Source of the DNA: Kalmusia sp. IMI 367209
Lineage: Eukaryota > Ascomycota > Dothideomycetes > Pleosporales > Didymosphaeriaceae
Length of the DNA: 64,000 nucleotides
Assembly: GCA_027946365.1 (NCBI GenBank)
Contig: JAPEUQ010000010.1
Location: forward strand, 310,001 to 374,000
Reading direction: 5' to 3'
The notes beneath the pieces were generated by a model that ran no database searches, had not been told where the DNA came from, and was given only the letters and a program-made list of their open reading frames with translations. A program made the translations under genes and the position numbers. Shown here one piece after another: positions 14,330 to 25,991 of the stretch (position 1 is the stretch's first letter; each line of letters begins with the position of its first letter).

Positions 14330-15288
14330 GGCTGGTGAAGATTGAGACGTGTGGAGGGAAGGGTTACTATGGTGGCGATTAAGTATATAGGTGGCGGCTG
14401 TACGTATCACTGGCAACCCACACTCCTCGCGGATTCAACGTGGGATGTCGGAACGCTCCACGAAGTCGGGGTCCCTGCCAAAGAACACAATCGGGAATGG
14501 CTCACAGCTTTGTCTTGGTCGTTCCGTGGGGAGCGGATCTGAGATGAGGGTAGAGTATGGGGCAGTGCAAAGTGGCTGGACATCGAAGACTCAACAACAA
14601 TAGGTAGCTAAGTAAGTGTGTCCATTAAAGGTAATAGACAGTAGTAAAGATTGATTCAATACTTAGCCCTACTACTACTAGCAGGGAGGATGGCCGACCC
14701 GCTCCAGTCATAAAGTTGTGGGGTGACGAATCTAGAAGAGGTAGGCTAATTGAATATTATCAGAGAGATCGCCAAGTTCAATCGCAAGGCTGCGGAGCTA
14801 GCCCTTACACAGCCACAGGTCTGACAGCTACAACATTGCGTTAAGATTATGTCACAGTGTTACGGTAGCCAAAATTTGTAACTATTCTGATTAGAGGTAC
14901 TAACTAGGGTAGCGACCGTATATAGATCGAGCGCCCCTCGCAGCCTTACGACTAATTATATTCCCTCATCGTTATTACTGTACTTACAGGTGTCTATAAT
15001 AATGATGTCTTTACGAATTGCGATAGCAGTATAAGTATAGCGGTGGCCCTATAGGGACGAGGCTTATTCTCGCTATAAAAATCAGCTCTTCGTCAATCAG
15101 GCGGGCAAGCGTCTGCGCAAGTACATTTTGCATATCAGCATAGTTATGAGGGCGTAGAAGCTGTCCCAGTTATTGTTCTAGGGTGGTATCGTTAAAATTA
15201 CGGCGTGCGTAAGCTCACTGTTGCTACGAAGTCAGAGTACCGACGATCTCTTCGTTACGGCAGTTGTTCCGTTACGGGTAGATGCATG
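14330..15288. other. AT-rich stretch with many stops
   Basis: Downstream of the broken small gene and upstream of the first HET gene. TA-rich, with frequent stop codons in all frames, as expected of decayed or RIP-mutated DNA. No transposon family was recognised by eye. Confidence 0.45.
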
Positions 15289-15732
15289 TTACTTATCTTC
15301 CTCTCGCCATAGCGCTGCAGTACCATGCGCCAGTATTCGGATCACACAACGGGCAATGTTGAAGACAACATGGTGATATGCCCCCTCATGACGAGCGAAG
15401 ACCGTGCAGTGTTCAGCCCTGATCTGCCCGCTATAGTCTCCTTATACAGCTGGTGATGTAACTAGGAGAGATTGAAACGTGTCATCGGGAATTGCGCGTA
15501 TGTGAACCCATTCGTTACGCCCATCGCTAACGGTAATTATCGTTCGGGCGTTGGTACCGTCGCGCTCGTCCTTGACCGACTGCTTTATGTATGGGTTGGT
15601 ATTGTGTTGCGTAGACTGGTGACTGGAGCGAGCGGTAGGCATATTGGGCGACTGCAGCTGGTTCGCTCTCGACTGAGACATTGAGACTCCTTGGAAGCTG
15701 TCGCTGCTTAGTTCGTCTTCATTCTTTCGCAT
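15289..15732 (-). pseudogene. Small unknown protein gene broken by one in-frame TAA
   Basis: Starting at MRKNEDELSS (15732) the frame encodes a polar N-terminus and then IITVSDGRNEWVHI and DDTFQSLLVTSPAV, where a TAA stands at 15444-15442. The same frame continues without any further stop for 50 codons (GDYSGQIRAEHCTVFARH, HHVVFNIARCVIRIL, ALWREEDK) to a TAA at 15291-15289. The second part has protein-like composition rich in His, Arg and Cys. A CAA to TAA change would explain the break, which is the type made by repeat-induced point mutation. A short unusual intron around the stop cannot be excluded. The function is not recognised. Confidence 0.5.
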
Positions 15733-16204
15733 TATAGACGTTGAATTGGAGAACTTACTCGAAAGGAGCAATTTACGAAGGTAATATAGCAGTCTGCTGA
15801 TTTTCTTAATGACCTGCGACGTTGTGTTTACTCTTGAACACATGTACAATGTGTGCAAGTAGTTGTAAAGTTGAGGGCAGCCAAAAGAGTTGAAAGGTAT
15901 AAGTTTTGCATGGCGTGTGGTGGGCTTTATGAATATGAACGGCTGCGGAGAGAGCAAAAAGTACCTCAGTGCGGTCTGCGTATTCGACCGTCTTTCACAG
16001 AGTCGTTGTGGCTCTGTTCTACTATTTGGGGAAGGACCTGGAATGATCTCTGCTTATCAAGCGACATGTATTCACCTGCTAGTTATGGCTTGGCGGAGCG
16101 CAGACGCGTTTATGATATCACTCGTGTGTTTAGAGCACCGAGCTCAACCATTGATTCATGGCCACCCGATCGCATAGTCAACAAGCAATCATCGGACTGA
16201 CAAC
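15733..16204. other. Divergent intergenic region, no gene seen
   Basis: AT-rich 5' flank shared by the broken small gene and the gene at 16205. The minus-strand frame stays open to 15957, but its translation is low-grade (FIFIKPTTRH...) and is probably not coding. Confidence 0.45.
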
Positions 16205-17205
16205 ATGGAATACTTCAAGGATGCTACAGGGCGACTGCTCCAGGTCAAGGAGGGCCGAGTAGTCGATCCGCTGACATTCGGTCCCCATGACCCAGATGGA
16301 TTCGTCGAGATGAAGGACTTTCCGCTTAGAATGTTATACGGGCCCCTCTGGGATGGACTGGCGTTCAACCCTCAGTTTCGTAACATTTGGACGGGAGACA
16401 CATTTAGCAGTGGTCACCATGCTCGCCACGGGGGCGGAAAGAAGCGCGAGAACTTCAGCAAGGGTTACCCTCCGCAGTAGGTGGATAACATATCGCATCC
16501 CTTCATTAGTGTCCTGTGCACAAAGCTGACAGTCCAAGGTACGCTTTCTGTCTGGAATGGGTGAAGCAGTCCGATGGTACTAATGTGCGCTGTGGTCAGG
16601 AGTTCCTCACGCTTTCTGGCGGGTGCGCGAAACATAAGAACGTCCTGGGTCGAAGTCAGAACATCGTCTTCGCCAAGCTAAAGAATGATGAAGTGATTCT
16701 GTGGAGGGACATGATGAGCCCCGACGAGCTCGAGAACATTGAACAGCAGCGCCGCCAGGCCGAGCAGCCCGTTTCGGACAAGAACCAGGCCCTATTAGAT
16801 AAAGCTCGAAATGAGGGTAGGCCGGAGTACGAAGTATTTGAGGAGCTCAAAAAGCAAATTGCTGAACAGCAGGCTTATTCTGCAAAAGATAGAAAGCAGA
16901 AGGCACAGGCTGAAGCCCAACAGACGAAGCAGGGCAAGAAACCTAGACTTTCTCTGAAGATAGACGCGGACGATGGCGAAACCTCGGCTCAAAGGAGGAA
17001 TATGTCAGTCAAAGAGAAGCGGAGAGCCAAGTCGGACAGCTTCTATGACGAGAAAGCCGCGAGCTCAGGAGGAAAGGTCTGGAACGGCAAGCTGAAGCAG
17101 AAGAACCAAGGGGACGAACAGTTGAATACAGAGCCCGATGAGATCGATCTTCCCGTCCACAAGACTGAGGGAATATCGTCGACTAGATTTCATAATCCAG
17201 AGTGA
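16205..17205 (+). CDS. Unknown two-exon protein, Cys/His N-terminal part and charged tail
   Basis: Exon 1 (16205-16476) gives MEYFKDATGRLLQVKEG... and joins exon 2 (from 16533) in frame, PP-H-PRYAFCLEW, across an intron with GTAGGT donor and CAG acceptor. Total about 314 residues. The middle has CLEWV, RCGQEF and GGCAKHKN, a possible zinc-binding set. Residues beyond about 160 form a Lys/Glu/Gln-rich helical or coiled region (ELENIEQQRRQAEQ). The last codons read HNPE then TGA, but the stop overlaps a good donor (GTGAGT at 17202) with a TAG acceptor at 17248-17250, so a further exon ending at 17329 is possible. No family was recognised. It sits between the two HET genes. Confidence 0.68.
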
Positions 17206-17974
17206 GTTTGTATCGCCCTTCCTGGGACAACTCACATCATGCAAACATAGACTTGGGTACAGAACTATGGAACACGCCATGGTACAGAGTTGGATCAGAT
17301 GCAATTGTAATTTTTCTCATGGCACGTAGCCGATTTATTAGAGAAGACCTTTGGGGAACTAGATAGGATGGCGTTAAGAACGAATGTTGTTGCACATACA
17401 GGCAATGGAGGTTAGAAACATCATGTTCCTCGGAACACTCGAATGGCTTTGCAGCTATAGTGATCAAGTCCTCTTCTTAGAAGCGACTTCCTATATTATG
17501 ATTGACACCTTCCTCCTACCCGAATATGCTATCTTTCAGTTTTAGCTACAGAGTTTTTAACGGGAAGGCCTAAACAAAAAGACAGTTCTACGTCTTCAAT
17601 TCTCCTATACATGGGTTAGCTCACATTGTGTAGGCTAGACTAATTTTTCTTAGACAAATAAACATCGCGGATTCATGATATTTACCTCACATCTTCCATC
17701 AGACTAATTTAATGTCTTGGAACTATGGTCATAAAACCAGATTCGTACGAAACACAATGACGGTCATCACCCTGCCTTTCATGGTATGTGCTGGCTGCGT
17801 AGACAGCTAAAACCAAACAATATGCTACTCAGAACCACTAGCATTGATATCAATACGTACTACGATAAACCCTCTCTCTAGAATGTTTGAGCAGGAAACT
17901 TCCAAGGGAAATCTAACGAGTATCTTAATCCCTATCACTTAGATTATTAGGCATCTCTCCACTGTTGATGGTAG
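17206..17974. other. AT-rich intergenic stretch
   Basis: Convergent 3' flanks of the unknown gene and the second HET gene. Beyond a possible extra last exon of the unknown gene (17251-17329), nothing coding or structured was seen. Confidence 0.5.
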
Positions 17975-20070
17975 TTACACAAGCGTTATAGTTTGGTATG
18001 TCCCGGGCAAACTATCCTCGACACTAATCCCCTCTAACCGGTTGACACTTCTCTCTATAATGCCAATCCGCCTGTACTGTACCTCTCCATCGCATGCCTC
18101 CAAAATCAAGCACGCCATGGACAGCTCCTGGGTATTTCCAAACGAACTTTCTTGTTCGTACGCAAACAGCACGAACATATCGAATAAGCGATCAGTATAC
18201 TTCTCCAGCGCATAGTCCTTATCCAAATAATATGGGTCAAACTCCGTCTTGTTTTCGTCTATTTTCGATCCTTTGATTCGGTTCAAAGCAACACGGTCCA
18301 ACCTACCACGCATTCTCAGAGTTCCGGACGATGCCGTAGAAACGAGCGGTGCCCCCTTCCATTGAACATCATAGTCAATCAGCTCTGCTTCGTAGTGTAA
18401 GTGCGCCGGAAGGAGAGTTGAACGCTCTCTCTCCCATTTCATCTTCACAAAATTGTTGAATTCAAATCGCCAAATGTTTGATGGACTGAAAGTTCCGAGA
18501 GGCAGCGTCATCCAACTCCATGAAGGGCTCCGTGCCTGCTTCAGTGGCGTCCGAAGGGGAGGGCCTAAGATGGACCACGCAAGGTGTATAGCAAGATTTT
18601 TCTTCCACATTCCTAGTATAGGCTGGTCGCTAGTCATTTCTTGGTACAGTCTAGTAACACCAGCAAATGCCGCGTACTGATCGTCGATATTCGTCAACGA
18701 GCGGCTTCTATACTCTCCGACCCATGACCACCAACGGCGGCGGATGTCCTCCGCAGAAGTTTTAACATGTATCTCGAGGAGATGGCAGTCGAGCGTATTG
18801 AAGGGGTGCCCACGCAAGGAGAACCTATGAACGATGCCGTCTTCGCTCTCGAACTGGGTTGCGCATTGCCACGCGAATTGAGATTTCGTTGCATGTAAAA
18901 TCCGACGAGAAAGGACCTTTTCCTGTAAAATCCACGCCCGATCATGGATAGGTGCATTGGATAGTATGGGGTATAATTCATGCCCTTGTAGGTGAACTTG
19001 GTAAACATTACGAAGGGCGAAGAAAGATTTACTTCCATTGAAAGTGTTGAACTGGGTAGCCGGGGGCAGTGGATGCGTTATGCCAGAGCCTTCGTGCGAG
19101 TTCCTTGCGCTGGTCATTGAGATAGTCAGTGTCGCACCGCGGTAGATGGACGCCATCTTAGCCGATTCTTGTTGCCAATCTATCGCGTCATCTTGGATGA
19201 TGCAGAGGCTGTCGATCCAAAGATAGCCGATTTGAAGAGCTGAAGTGATATCTATAGCATCCCGAAAACTTTTCGGAAGCGAGTCAAAGCCGATGGAATC
19301 AGAATACTGCTCAAGCTTCGCAGCTGTTGTGGAGCATTCGATTTTGCCACCCCAGCAATGACTCAAAACCACGTAGGAAGTGTTCCGCAGATCAAGATGG
19401 GCAGTGGAGATGAGTCGGAGGCGCAACCCACGTTCGCTATCCCCTATTTCAATCATACGAGCTGCACGCGCTTCGTCCCCGCCGGATGTTTTCCTGCACC
19501 GTTCATGGGTTGTCTGACATTCTTCAAGCCATGCGCGAAGCGTGGGCTTCCTCGCGTCAAAATTCACTGGTCCAGCATTGCTCCACACAGCACGATCAAG
19601 GCCCCTGGCTAATCGAATTAGTTCTTTCAGATATCTATCATAATACAAAATGTGTTTGAGCACCTACCAGAATTTGCAAATGCAGTGTAAACGCGACTCG
19701 TTTCTTTGGTCCATGGCTCAGCACTATTGTACAGGTCCCACGACATCTCCCATTTTTCCGCCAGGCGTTGATGATTGAATTTCCAAAACCTTGTTACAAG
19801 TCTGACCTGTAGCATCTCACCTGCGCTCTGGTCTTGTAATATTTTGCGAATATAATCTTCCCCAAAGACCACACAAGCAAAGCGACAGAGTTTGCATTTG
19901 GTTTCGCCGCAGCGTATCACCTCCAGCAAGCTTTTGTGCACTCTATCACTCGACCTTGTCTTCAGTATCTTAACGCAGTCGTCACAGAGTGTGTCCACAC
20001 CACCGTCTAAGCCCGGTTCAACCACAGATGACTTGGCAACCCTGTGAGTTAGTTGCTCCGACATATTCAT
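17975..20070 (-). CDS. HET-domain protein beside het-c (pin-c-like position)
   Basis: HET-domain protein of about 683 residues. Exon 1 (20070-19668) has the usual N-terminal cysteines, LCDDCVKIL and CGETKCKLC. Exon 2 (19623-17975) has YVVLSHCWGG, LPKSFRDAI, YLWIDSLCIIQDD, SIYRGATLTI and DRAWILQEKVLSRRI, all three HET blocks in the right order. The 44-nt intron has donor GTAGGT; the acceptor was chosen for frame and is the least certain point. The gene lies about 0.9 kb downstream of the het-c homologue on the same strand. In Neurospora crassa a HET-domain gene, pin-c, is tightly linked to het-c, and the two together cause incompatibility. A like role here is inference from position only. Confidence 0.86.
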
Positions 20071-20970
20071 GCGTTCATCCAGGGTAAAAAGGTATGAGAT
20101 AGGTAAAGAGTATGCAACATCAAAGCTTCGAGCTCCTAGGCTACTATGATCGACAAGGCACCGACATTATCGTACCGTGTACGCATCTAGGGCTAGTTCA
20201 GCTGCGTACGATTAGTCATCGACCCCCTCCCGACAATGCTTCCCCGGCCCGACTAATGTTCTTAACTCAATATTATAGAACCCCCGCGTTCAACTTTCGC
20301 ATTAAAACTATCTCGCTGAAATGTTCAGCTAAGGGATAGTATGACTGAAGGCGCACTGAATCTAGCTAAGACTAATTCAAAGAACGCAGATTCTCGGCAT
20401 ACACGCGTGCTAAGAAAGCAAGTCTACCGTAAAGAATCTTTCAAAATCAATTCGATTCGAATCACTAATAGCACACTTATCACGGTGGATAAAATGTCTA
20501 TCTTCCCATTATATCTGAGGTCCCACATTTCACACTGAAGACCATCATTCCGTTCACACACACCTACCCGTCAGCCATCTCCACCATTCACAAATTCCAA
20601 CATTCAGTCAACGAGATGTTAGAATACAGAGAGCAATTGCCCACTTGCATACCCGCCTGCAGCGTTCCATCTTCACGAGCACTCTACCTCTCGCACCAAG
20701 ACGCGAGACACCCATGTAATGAGTACACCATGTCCATGCCGCTCCTGCATCACATGGTCTCAAATGCACACAAAGCACCACTAGAAACGAATGCGGTCTT
20801 CATTTGACTCACTGCACATCATCTCCAGGTAATTTGTATTCATCAATCATTCTACCAATTGTTCAGTGTCTCATCTTAGGTAGGCGGTGCATGTGCAAGC
20901 TCAGGCGGGCCCCGCAGATTGCTTGCCTATCCAGCAAGGTACTTGCAGTACCTCTCACATTGCATCATGC
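20071..20970. other. AT-rich spacer between het-c and the HET gene
   Basis: Upstream of the HET gene and downstream of het-c. Short open frames only; no domain, repeat or RNA gene seen. It should contain the HET gene promoter. Confidence 0.5.
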
Positions 20971-23900
20971 TCAGTACCTCCTCCCGTAGCCCTCCTCACC
21001 GTACCCCTCGCCGCCGCCACCATACTGCTGCCTACGCTCACCGTACTCGTCTTCGTCACGACGGCCATAAGACTCGCCTCCACCGTAGCCTGACTGCTCC
21101 TGGCGTCCGTAGCCCGACTGTTCCTGGCGTCCGTAGCCCGATTGCTCCTGGCCCCCGTAGCCAGACTGGCCATATCCAGATTGCTCTTGACGGCCATACT
21201 CAGACTGTTCCTGGCGCCCGTAGCCGCCGCCAGAGCTATACGAGTCTCCTCCGTACCCAGAAGACTCCTGACGACCGCTATATCCAGAGCTCTCCTGTCG
21301 TCCGCCGTAACCGCCAGAGCTGTACGAGTCGCCGCCGTAGCTAGACTGCTCCTGACGACCGTAACCTCCGCTCTCCTCACGGCGTTCCTCACCATACCGC
21401 CTTTCCTGGCCATAGCCGCCGCTCTCGTGCGAGTACCCGCCCGAGTGCCGTTTAGGACTTCCGCTCTTTCGCTTGTACTCTCCTGAACGACGCTTGTATT
21501 TGTCATTGTCAGAGCCTTCATCGTCGCTATCGTTTTTCCTGTGCTTCTTCTCCTCCTTCTCGCGCCTCTTGCGCTCCTTCTTCTGCTGCTTCTCGTAATC
21601 GTCTTCGTCACCAGACTCCTCGTCTTCGGAGCCCTTACCGTACTTTTTGCTCTTCCTGTCATTGGGTCAGCTGATGCGTGGATAAGAAAGTGCTTGGGGA
21701 ACGTACTTCTTCTCCTCATGGTAGTACTCTCCCTGGCGGTTGAAACCCTCGCGGGTCTCCTCGGACTGCCATTGATTGCCACTCTCGTAACGTCGTTCTT
21801 CGCGACGCTCATAGCCACCGGAGCCGCCGTAGCTTGAGGTCTCAACGCGTTGCTCATAACCGTAAGAGCCACCACGCTCATCCTGTTCGTGACGAGAGTA
21901 CTCCTCACGGCGTCCGCCGCCAGGATACTGAGTCTGCTGGTACTCAGCATGTCCATAGCGCTCAGAGTCATCGCGAGAGCTCTTCTTGTGGTGACCAGAC
22001 TCAGAGTAAGACTGAGTGTATGAGCCATCACCACCGTGCTTGTCGCTCTTCTTGATCTTCTTCTCATCTTCGCCGAATGCACCTCCAAGCAGAGATCCGC
22101 CGATGCCACCGACAAGACCTCCGACAAGGCCACCCAAAGCACCGCCGCCGACCGCTTCGCTGGCAAGTTTTCCAGCTTGGTTGCTAACTTCCTGGTATTG
22201 GCCGCTACCTCCACCTTTGCTGTTTCCGCCAAGGATGCCGGAGAAATCATTAGCCATTCCAAGCGGCTTGCAACACCCGTGGCCGGAGTCCTTCGGGCCC
22301 TCCTTGTGGTTCAGCCCTCGCTCCACACCATCCCGGCTGAGCTGCCGAATAAGTTGGTCATGGTATCGCTCCTTCTCTTGCCACCAGTTTCTGACGGCTT
22401 CAAACATGACTTGACGCCCTTGCTCTACACGTCGATCACGATGCCTGAGCTGGGCAGGATGGTGGAAAACAGCTTGGATGATGGTATCAATTGTTGATTC
22501 TGGATCGGCTTCGCCATCCCAGCAGGCCACAACTTGTGGGACTGCCCATTTCAGAACCTCCGAGGCAACTCTGCCAGCAGGCTCGTTCAGCAGGTTGCTG
22601 AAATGATCTTTTGAAAGCATGCTATGAGTGGGATCGGTGGAGTTGTCATCGTTGAATACGATATGCTGCTTCTCACGGGAGCTGGCGATGACCTCAGTAG
22701 AGCCCGTCTCAAGCTCGGTCTTGACCTGAGTGATAATGGGCACAACAAATGGAGCAAGAAGGCTGAATACGAAGATGTTGACCTGCTCCTGTAGCTGCTC
22801 AATAAGATCAGGCAGGATGGGGATCTGTTCGATGAACTCAGAAATGGACTGCATAATCTCATCGTGGAACTCCATGATGGGATAAATCTGCTTTACAAGT
22901 TCGTCCAGCTGTTGAGTGAACTCTTCTGGTTCCTTGGGAGTGATGTGCATGTTGTTCATCTTGGCAGCTTGCGCATTCTGCTCGAGCTCGTCGGCCTTAC
23001 CAGCCTGATCTTTGCCGCCAAAGATGCCATCTGGTAGCTTGCTCAGCAAGTCCTGGATGGCACTCTTGTTTTGCTTCCGATCGGCATCATTGATGGCACC
23101 TTCAAGTTCCTGGAGCTCGGATTGGGTGGCCTTGTCTGTGATCTCTCCGCACACAGAGTGCAAAAAGTCCACGCCACCAAAAGTTCCGGTGATGATAGGG
23201 TATACCGGATTTCTCACGCCCTCAATCTGGAATCTAGCATTTCTGCCCACATGAGGAAAGACATCATGAGCACCCAATTCAATGAGAGCAAGCTCGGTGT
23301 AGTTGGAATGAGCCGAGTAGTCCTCAAGACAGTGAGTAGCCGTCCCGAGGAGCCTCAGCGCCTCGTAGAAGTCCGGTCCACGACCGCCAGAGCGTTGTCC
23401 AAGGTCGATGCAGCGACGGAGCAGGTCGCGGACCATGCCAGCCGACGTTGTGATGCCCAGATCCTCTGAGGCGATGTAGTTCTTCAGACCAGTTCGTTCG
23501 TCAACGCTCAGCTCGCGCCTCTCATCGACGGGTCCGCGTAGTCGGCGATCGTAGTCTCTGGCATCGAGATTATCGGCGTAGTCCTACGACAATCAATATA
23601 CGATCCTCTTTCCATACACCAAAATCTCCTCACCTTGGGATTATCGATGTGCTCTTCCGGGCGGTAACAGCCTAGTCTGTCCCTAGTAACCTCGAACTCC
23701 TTGGTCCCATAGCCAAAACTCAAGAAGCCCAAAACCCAGAGCAGAATGCGGATAGCCTCGGCCGACACCATCTTGACGGTGCCGACGTCGACGGCCTGCG
23801 AATAGTCACGAAGCCAATTGCCAAAGTAGACCCTCTTGACATCCATCTTGCTGAACTTCTTGCCCGTTCTCCCAGAGATGAGCAGCGTGAGCAGCGTGTC

Positions 23901-24050
23901 TTCGATGTCTCCATGGCGCCAATTCTGCCCCTCGATCTTGCTCAAGCTGGCGATGTTGCCAGCACCAAACGCCGCTGTCGGGCGCGCCCAGAGGACGAGC
24001 AACACGAGGCATGGCAGCCACATGTCGCTGAATGTGAGTTGGCGAGGCAT
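20971..24050 (-). CDS. het-c: Het-C heterokaryon incompatibility protein
   Basis: Homologue of Neurospora crassa HET-C, a secreted or membrane-associated glycine-rich protein acting in nonself recognition. Three in-frame exons (24050-23634, 23583-21707, 21655-20971) give 992 residues, close to the known length. An N-terminal signal peptide (WLPCLVLLVLWARPTAA) precedes FGAGNIASLSKIEGQNWRHG and YFGNWLRDYSQA, typical of the Het-C domain. Next come THCLEDYSAHSNY, the FPHVG region and an amphipathic segment around residues 360-400 (IPILPDLIEQ). A glycine-rich GGLVGGLVGGIGG part follows near residue 620. The last 230 residues are Lys/Glu-rich, then repeats of GYGRQEQS type. In N. crassa allele specificity lies in a short variable segment of the first half. 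Confidence 0.94.
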
Positions 24051-24170
24051 GTTGCAGGTGGGGTAGGTAGCGGAGCTCCTGCCTTCAAGCTGCGCAGCGT
24101 GGGGTGTAGTAGCTCACTTTAGGAAGTAGATAGAGTAAGAAATAGAGTGTGAGGGTGGGTGGAATCGTGC

Positions 24171-24187
24171 GATGATGATGATGATGG
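24171..24187. repeat. GAT trinucleotide repeat
   Basis: Five and two-thirds GAT units in the likely 5' leader or promoter of het-c, about 120 bp before its start codon. Confidence 0.7.
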
Positions 24188-24213
24188 AGGGGTGAGGGGA
24201 ACGCGTCTAGGGG

Positions 24214-24399
24214 TCAGTTGTTGTTGATCAGTTGACGCAATGTCTGTTTCAGCTTCCCAAAAGCCTGTCCTGCTTCTGCCGATTGCCCCGCAGCGTGCGC
24301 GCCAAGGTGGATGACATAAGGAGGGGTCTGTGGCGTCGACGCCACAATCTCTGAAGGATTCAGATGGCCGAAGCGCTTCAAGTCTTGTTCGGACTTCAT
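24214..24399 (-). CDS. Possible small hypothetical protein (61 aa)
   Basis: Frame with MKSEQDLKRFGHLNPSEIV at the start and QAFGKLKQTLRQLINNN at the end. The composition is protein-like (balanced charges, amphipathic C-terminal helix), but no family is recognised and length alone does not prove coding. It could also be the last exon of a longer gene, or part of the het-c upstream region. Confidence 0.3.
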   Translation of the reverse strand: MKSEQDLKRFGHLNPSEIVASTPQTPPYVIHLGAHAAGQSAEAGQAFGKLKQTLRQLINNN

Positions 24400-25991
24400 G
24401 AGAACCTTTGCGAAGAGAGAGTCATGAACCCTGGACTGACGTCGGACTTAGTCCCGCGGCTAGATTTGTCAACTTGTAACTAGGGGCTGACCGAACCTTG
24501 GGTCCTTCGCGAACTATAGGTAGTCATAATCACGTGTAGGCGGTAAATCCAATGACCTTGAAAAAGGAAAATGCTGTCCTGTCGCGATATTGTCATCGTA
24601 TTTGCAAAGGATCCATGGTCACTACCTAGAGCGATACATGGCGCCTGCACCCAAGTCTGGGCGTATTAAGTGCCCTAGGGTAACTGCTTCAGACATTCCA
24701 AGGTGTCCGGAGCACATAATTTCAACTCATCCCTGCGCTCAATCTGCCCAGGGCGAAGAGAAACTTGCCCTTTGGATGCACCATAGGTGCTCGCCGCTTG
24801 TACTACTATGGACCATGTCTCCTTCACCTTCTAGACCTATATGTGATAATCAAATTGGCGATAACGCCCCTGCACCCGTAAATTCTCCGCCAGACTGCCC
24901 CTCACCCAAGAATAGAAGCCGTACGGACATGGACGAAATCAATTTTTCATTTCAACCTGTCCGCCTGCGTAATCCCAATCAATGCCTGACGTCCCCGCCC
25001 GAGCGACCCGTGCCTCCGTCTGCACTATCACGGCACGGGCGCTGCACCTCTTCGAAAGCAGTTCCAGCGTTACATGAGGGTGCCGATGTACAGTGGACAG
25101 CAAAGTTTCGCCAAATTGGGTGGGTCGTCGTTATGCGGTCTGGAGGCTGCAAGGAGGCAGGTCGAGGAGCCGTTGAGGCGGGTACGGGATTCGCGGGATA
25201 AGTCGGGCAGGACGCGGTTACACACGACGAGACATGCGGGAGATGTGATCGGCCGCGCACATGACAGCCATCGTAGATGACGAAAAGACAGTCTGCGCTA
25301 GTCAGAGACGTACAGCAATTAAGCGCCATGCTGGGTGCCATTGGTACACGGGTGTTGTGCGGGTACTGACCTTGACAGGTCAGTGACAGTTGCACTTTGC
25401 GATGCTCAACAGCGACGAGCATTCGTTGTCTCCTGTACACACAGTACCACAAGCATGGCGTGACATCGTGATTCCCGCTGTCAGTAACGGTGACCGTGAT
25501 AACTTTAGAGCTGTCAAAAAATCCGTGCTGCCCCGTTTCTGCGCGCAGCCGCGAGTGGCAGAGCGCCAACCCACGTTTCTGTGCAACACCTGTTTGGGCC
25601 ATGAGGAAGCCCTTTCTGTAAGTGCGCCGTCCTGTCAGGTCGACTTGGTGCTACGTGTACCCGCAATGCACTGTAACGCGACTATGGCTCAACAGTGGGG
25701 AGTATGCGTTTTGTGACACCCTCGCCAGAGGAGCACAGGCGCTAACGCTTGCCTGCATTTTGACAGCAGGTACAAACTTTCGAAGGCGTAGAATGTCAGA
25801 TGCACGTCGGCTGACCAATTGGTCTGAATCTTTCTTGTGCAGCAAGTGGAAATTGTCACGTATTCCACCAGATCGTGTTAATCATGCAGGTGACAGCGAA
25901 GCAGGGCATCTTTGGTGTGCGATACATTCCAAGGAAGGGATCGTTTTGCTGTCTTGGTAGGGCGCAGGCAAGCTAATCTTTGGTGGGGACA

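Larger units (their letters stand above)
24051..25991. other. Mostly gene-free stretch
   Basis: Upstream of het-c and downstream of mdm12. It holds a GAT/ATG triplet repeat (24171-24187) and one weak small frame listed separately. Longer frames at 24.6-25.6 kb overlap on both strands and look like chance. Confidence 0.5.

Noticed and set aside
14640..15280. Possible transposon remnant in the AT-rich stretch
   Set aside because: A short readable piece (VLAQTLARLIDEEL on the minus strand) is present, but no transposase motif, terminal repeat or target duplication could be found by eye.
22016..22497. Plus-strand frames inside het-c
   Set aside because: They are reverse-strand shadows of the Gly-rich Het-C exon.
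24590..25602. Two opposing frames of about 205 codons
   Set aside because: Opposed and partly overlapping, with low-grade composition and no conserved block.
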